Part shown: one piece after another, positions 6,206 through 6,903 of the stretch | How positions within the stretch are numbered: position 1 is the stretch's first letter | Layout: each line of letters opens with the position of its first letter | Assembly (NCBI GenBank): GCA_041574955.1 | Contig: JBFGNS010000199.1 | Coordinates: 1-6,903 of the forward strand | Direction: 5' to 3' | Origin: CALZJC01 sp041574955 | Lineage (GTDB): Bacteria; Acidobacteriota; Thermoanaerobaculia; Multivoradales; JAHEKO01 | DNA length: 6,903 nucleotides | Notes under the pieces: model-generated | The model's database searches: none | Told to the model about the DNA's origin: nothing | The model's input: only the letters and a program-made list of their open reading frames with translations | Made by a program: the position numbers and the translations under genes

Positions 6206-6233
6206 CAGAAAGACGCTGGCGCATGGCGACCGC

Positions 6234-6903
6234 TCAGTGTAGCGCGGCCGCGCGGCGCGCGGAACCGTCGCCGCGCGACGGCGGCACGGCGCGCGTGACC
6301 CGCAGCCCGTGGGGGTCGAGGTGGCGCGCGGCGACCCGATCCACCTCCTCCCGATCCAGCCGGCGCCACCGTTCCGCCCGCCACTCCGGCAGGTCCACCG
6401 GCTGGCCGTACAGCTCGGCTTCCGCCAGCAGATCGGCCCACTGGCGCGCCGTCTCGCGGCGGAACGGCTCGCGCCCCAGCAGATAGCCGCGCGCCGCCTC
6501 CAGCTCGCCCGGCCGCAGTCCGTCGCCGGCCAGCGCCGCCAGCTCCTCCCGCACGGCGGCCTCGGCCGCCGCCAGCCGCCGGCGCGAGGTCGCGACGTAG
6601 ATCTCGAGCCGTCCGGCGTCGAGTCCGGCGCCGGCGGCCGCGTCGGCCCACGCCACGTAGGCCAGACCGTCGCGCTCGCGCACCCGCTCCGGGATGCGGC
6701 CCTGCAGGCCGTCGCCGGCGCCCAGCACCACCCCCAGCAGCTCGAGCGCCGCCAGGTCGGGGTCGGCGCGGGTCACGGTCAGCCGGCCGGCCAGCAGGTG
6801 TGCCTGGTCGCCGCCGGGCAGCTCGACCCGCTGCAGCGGACCGGCGCCGCCGTCGGGCGCCGGCGGCTCGGCGTCGGCGCCGCTGGCCGGCGGCAGCACG
6901 ACC
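6234..6903 (-). CDS. M16-family metallopeptidase-like protein (C-terminal part only)
   Basis: The frame enters from the right edge and ends at a TGA at 6234-6236, giving about 222 residues; the N-terminus is outside the window. The block at about 6654-6758 (DPDLAALELLGVVLGAGDG, then RIPERVRERDGLAYVAW) matches the M16 pattern of a small-residue-rich helix followed by an RExxGLAY motif. A GRLEIYVATS strand and an ELxxLxxxGLRPGELEAARGYLLG helix follow, which are typical of the second, non-catalytic half of pitrilysin/insulinase-type or PqqL-like proteins. The zinc motif HxxEH belongs to the N-terminal half and is not in the window, so whether this protein is an active peptidase or an inactive partner subunit cannot be told. 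The last 15 or so residues are Arg/Ala-rich and look unconserved. It is followed at 125 bp by the kinase-mutase gene on the same strand. Confidence 0.85.
   Translation of the reverse strand, partial: VVLPPASGADAEPPAPDGGAGPLQRVELPGGDQAHLLAGRLTVTRADPDLAALELLGVVLGAGDGLQGRIPERVRERDGLAYVAWADAAAGAGLDAGRLEIYVATSRRRLAAAEAAVREELAALAGDGLRPGELEAARGYLLGREPFRRETARQWADLLAEAELYGQPVDLPEWRAERWRRLDREEVDRVAARHLDPHGLRVTRAVPPSRGDGSARRAAALH

Noticed and set aside
4933..6486. Plus-strand open frame of about 517 codons opposite the kinase domain
   Set aside because: It mirrors the codon pattern of the real minus-strand gene, crosses the boundary between two minus-strand genes, and shows no motif.
6109..6651. Extending the kinase-mutase gene upstream to a start at 6651
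   Set aside because: The frame stays open, but the extra 181 residues are Arg/Gly/Ala-rich low-complexity sequence. From 6234 on it overlaps the M16-like gene in another frame on the same strand. The first credible start after that gene ends is the GTG at 6108.
1..6903. Very frequent GCCGGC and GGCGCC hexamers across the window
   Set aside because: They appear in coding regions on both strands and follow from codon preference for Ala, Gly, Pro and Arg codons rich in G and C. I see no regular spacing that would suggest an array or a functional repeat.

Overview
This is a very GC-rich bacterial window (about three quarters G+C by eye) with tightly packed genes. It looks chromosomal: housekeeping genes, with no mobile element, rRNA, tRNA or CRISPR array visible. 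The combination of a Dpp/Opp-type permease, queA, a gcvT-gcvH pair and an archaeal-type phosphoglycerate metabolism protein would suit a high-GC environmental phylum such as Acidobacteriota. That placement is a weak inference, because nothing in the window is phylum-diagnostic.

Layout. Positions 1-327 (+) hold the C-terminal end of a peptide-type ABC transporter permease. One base after its stop, queA (329-1384, +) encodes the tRNA queuosine enzyme. Its stop codon shares a CTAG with the stop of a small four-helix membrane protein read from the other strand (1381-1758, -). Upstream of that protein on the minus strand lie gcvH (1845-2231) and gcvT (2271-3371), so the transcript order is gcvT-gcvH-membrane protein. 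A 274-bp GC-rich intergenic region (3372-3645) holds a plausible gcvT promoter and several inverted repeats. It is followed by a large minus-strand gene (3646-6108). The right edge (6234-6903, -) is the C-terminal part of an M16-family metallopeptidase-like protein.

The most striking item is the 820-residue protein at 3646-6108. It joins two tandem ATP-cone-like modules and a 2-phosphoglycerate-kinase-type P-loop domain to a complete archaeal-type cofactor-independent phosphoglycerate mutase domain. If both halves are active, one polypeptide would interconvert 3-phosphoglycerate and 2-phosphoglycerate and also phosphorylate 2-phosphoglycerate to 2,3-bisphosphoglycerate. The mutase nucleophile motif differs from the usual one: Thr appears to replace the nucleophilic Ser, and Ser replaces a conserved His. 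The real substrate is therefore open.

The glycine cleavage genes next door supply the aminomethyl transferase and the lipoyl carrier. The P-protein (glycine decarboxylase) and L-protein are not in the window. A metabolic link between glycine/serine turnover and phosphoglycerates is conceivable but rests only on adjacency.
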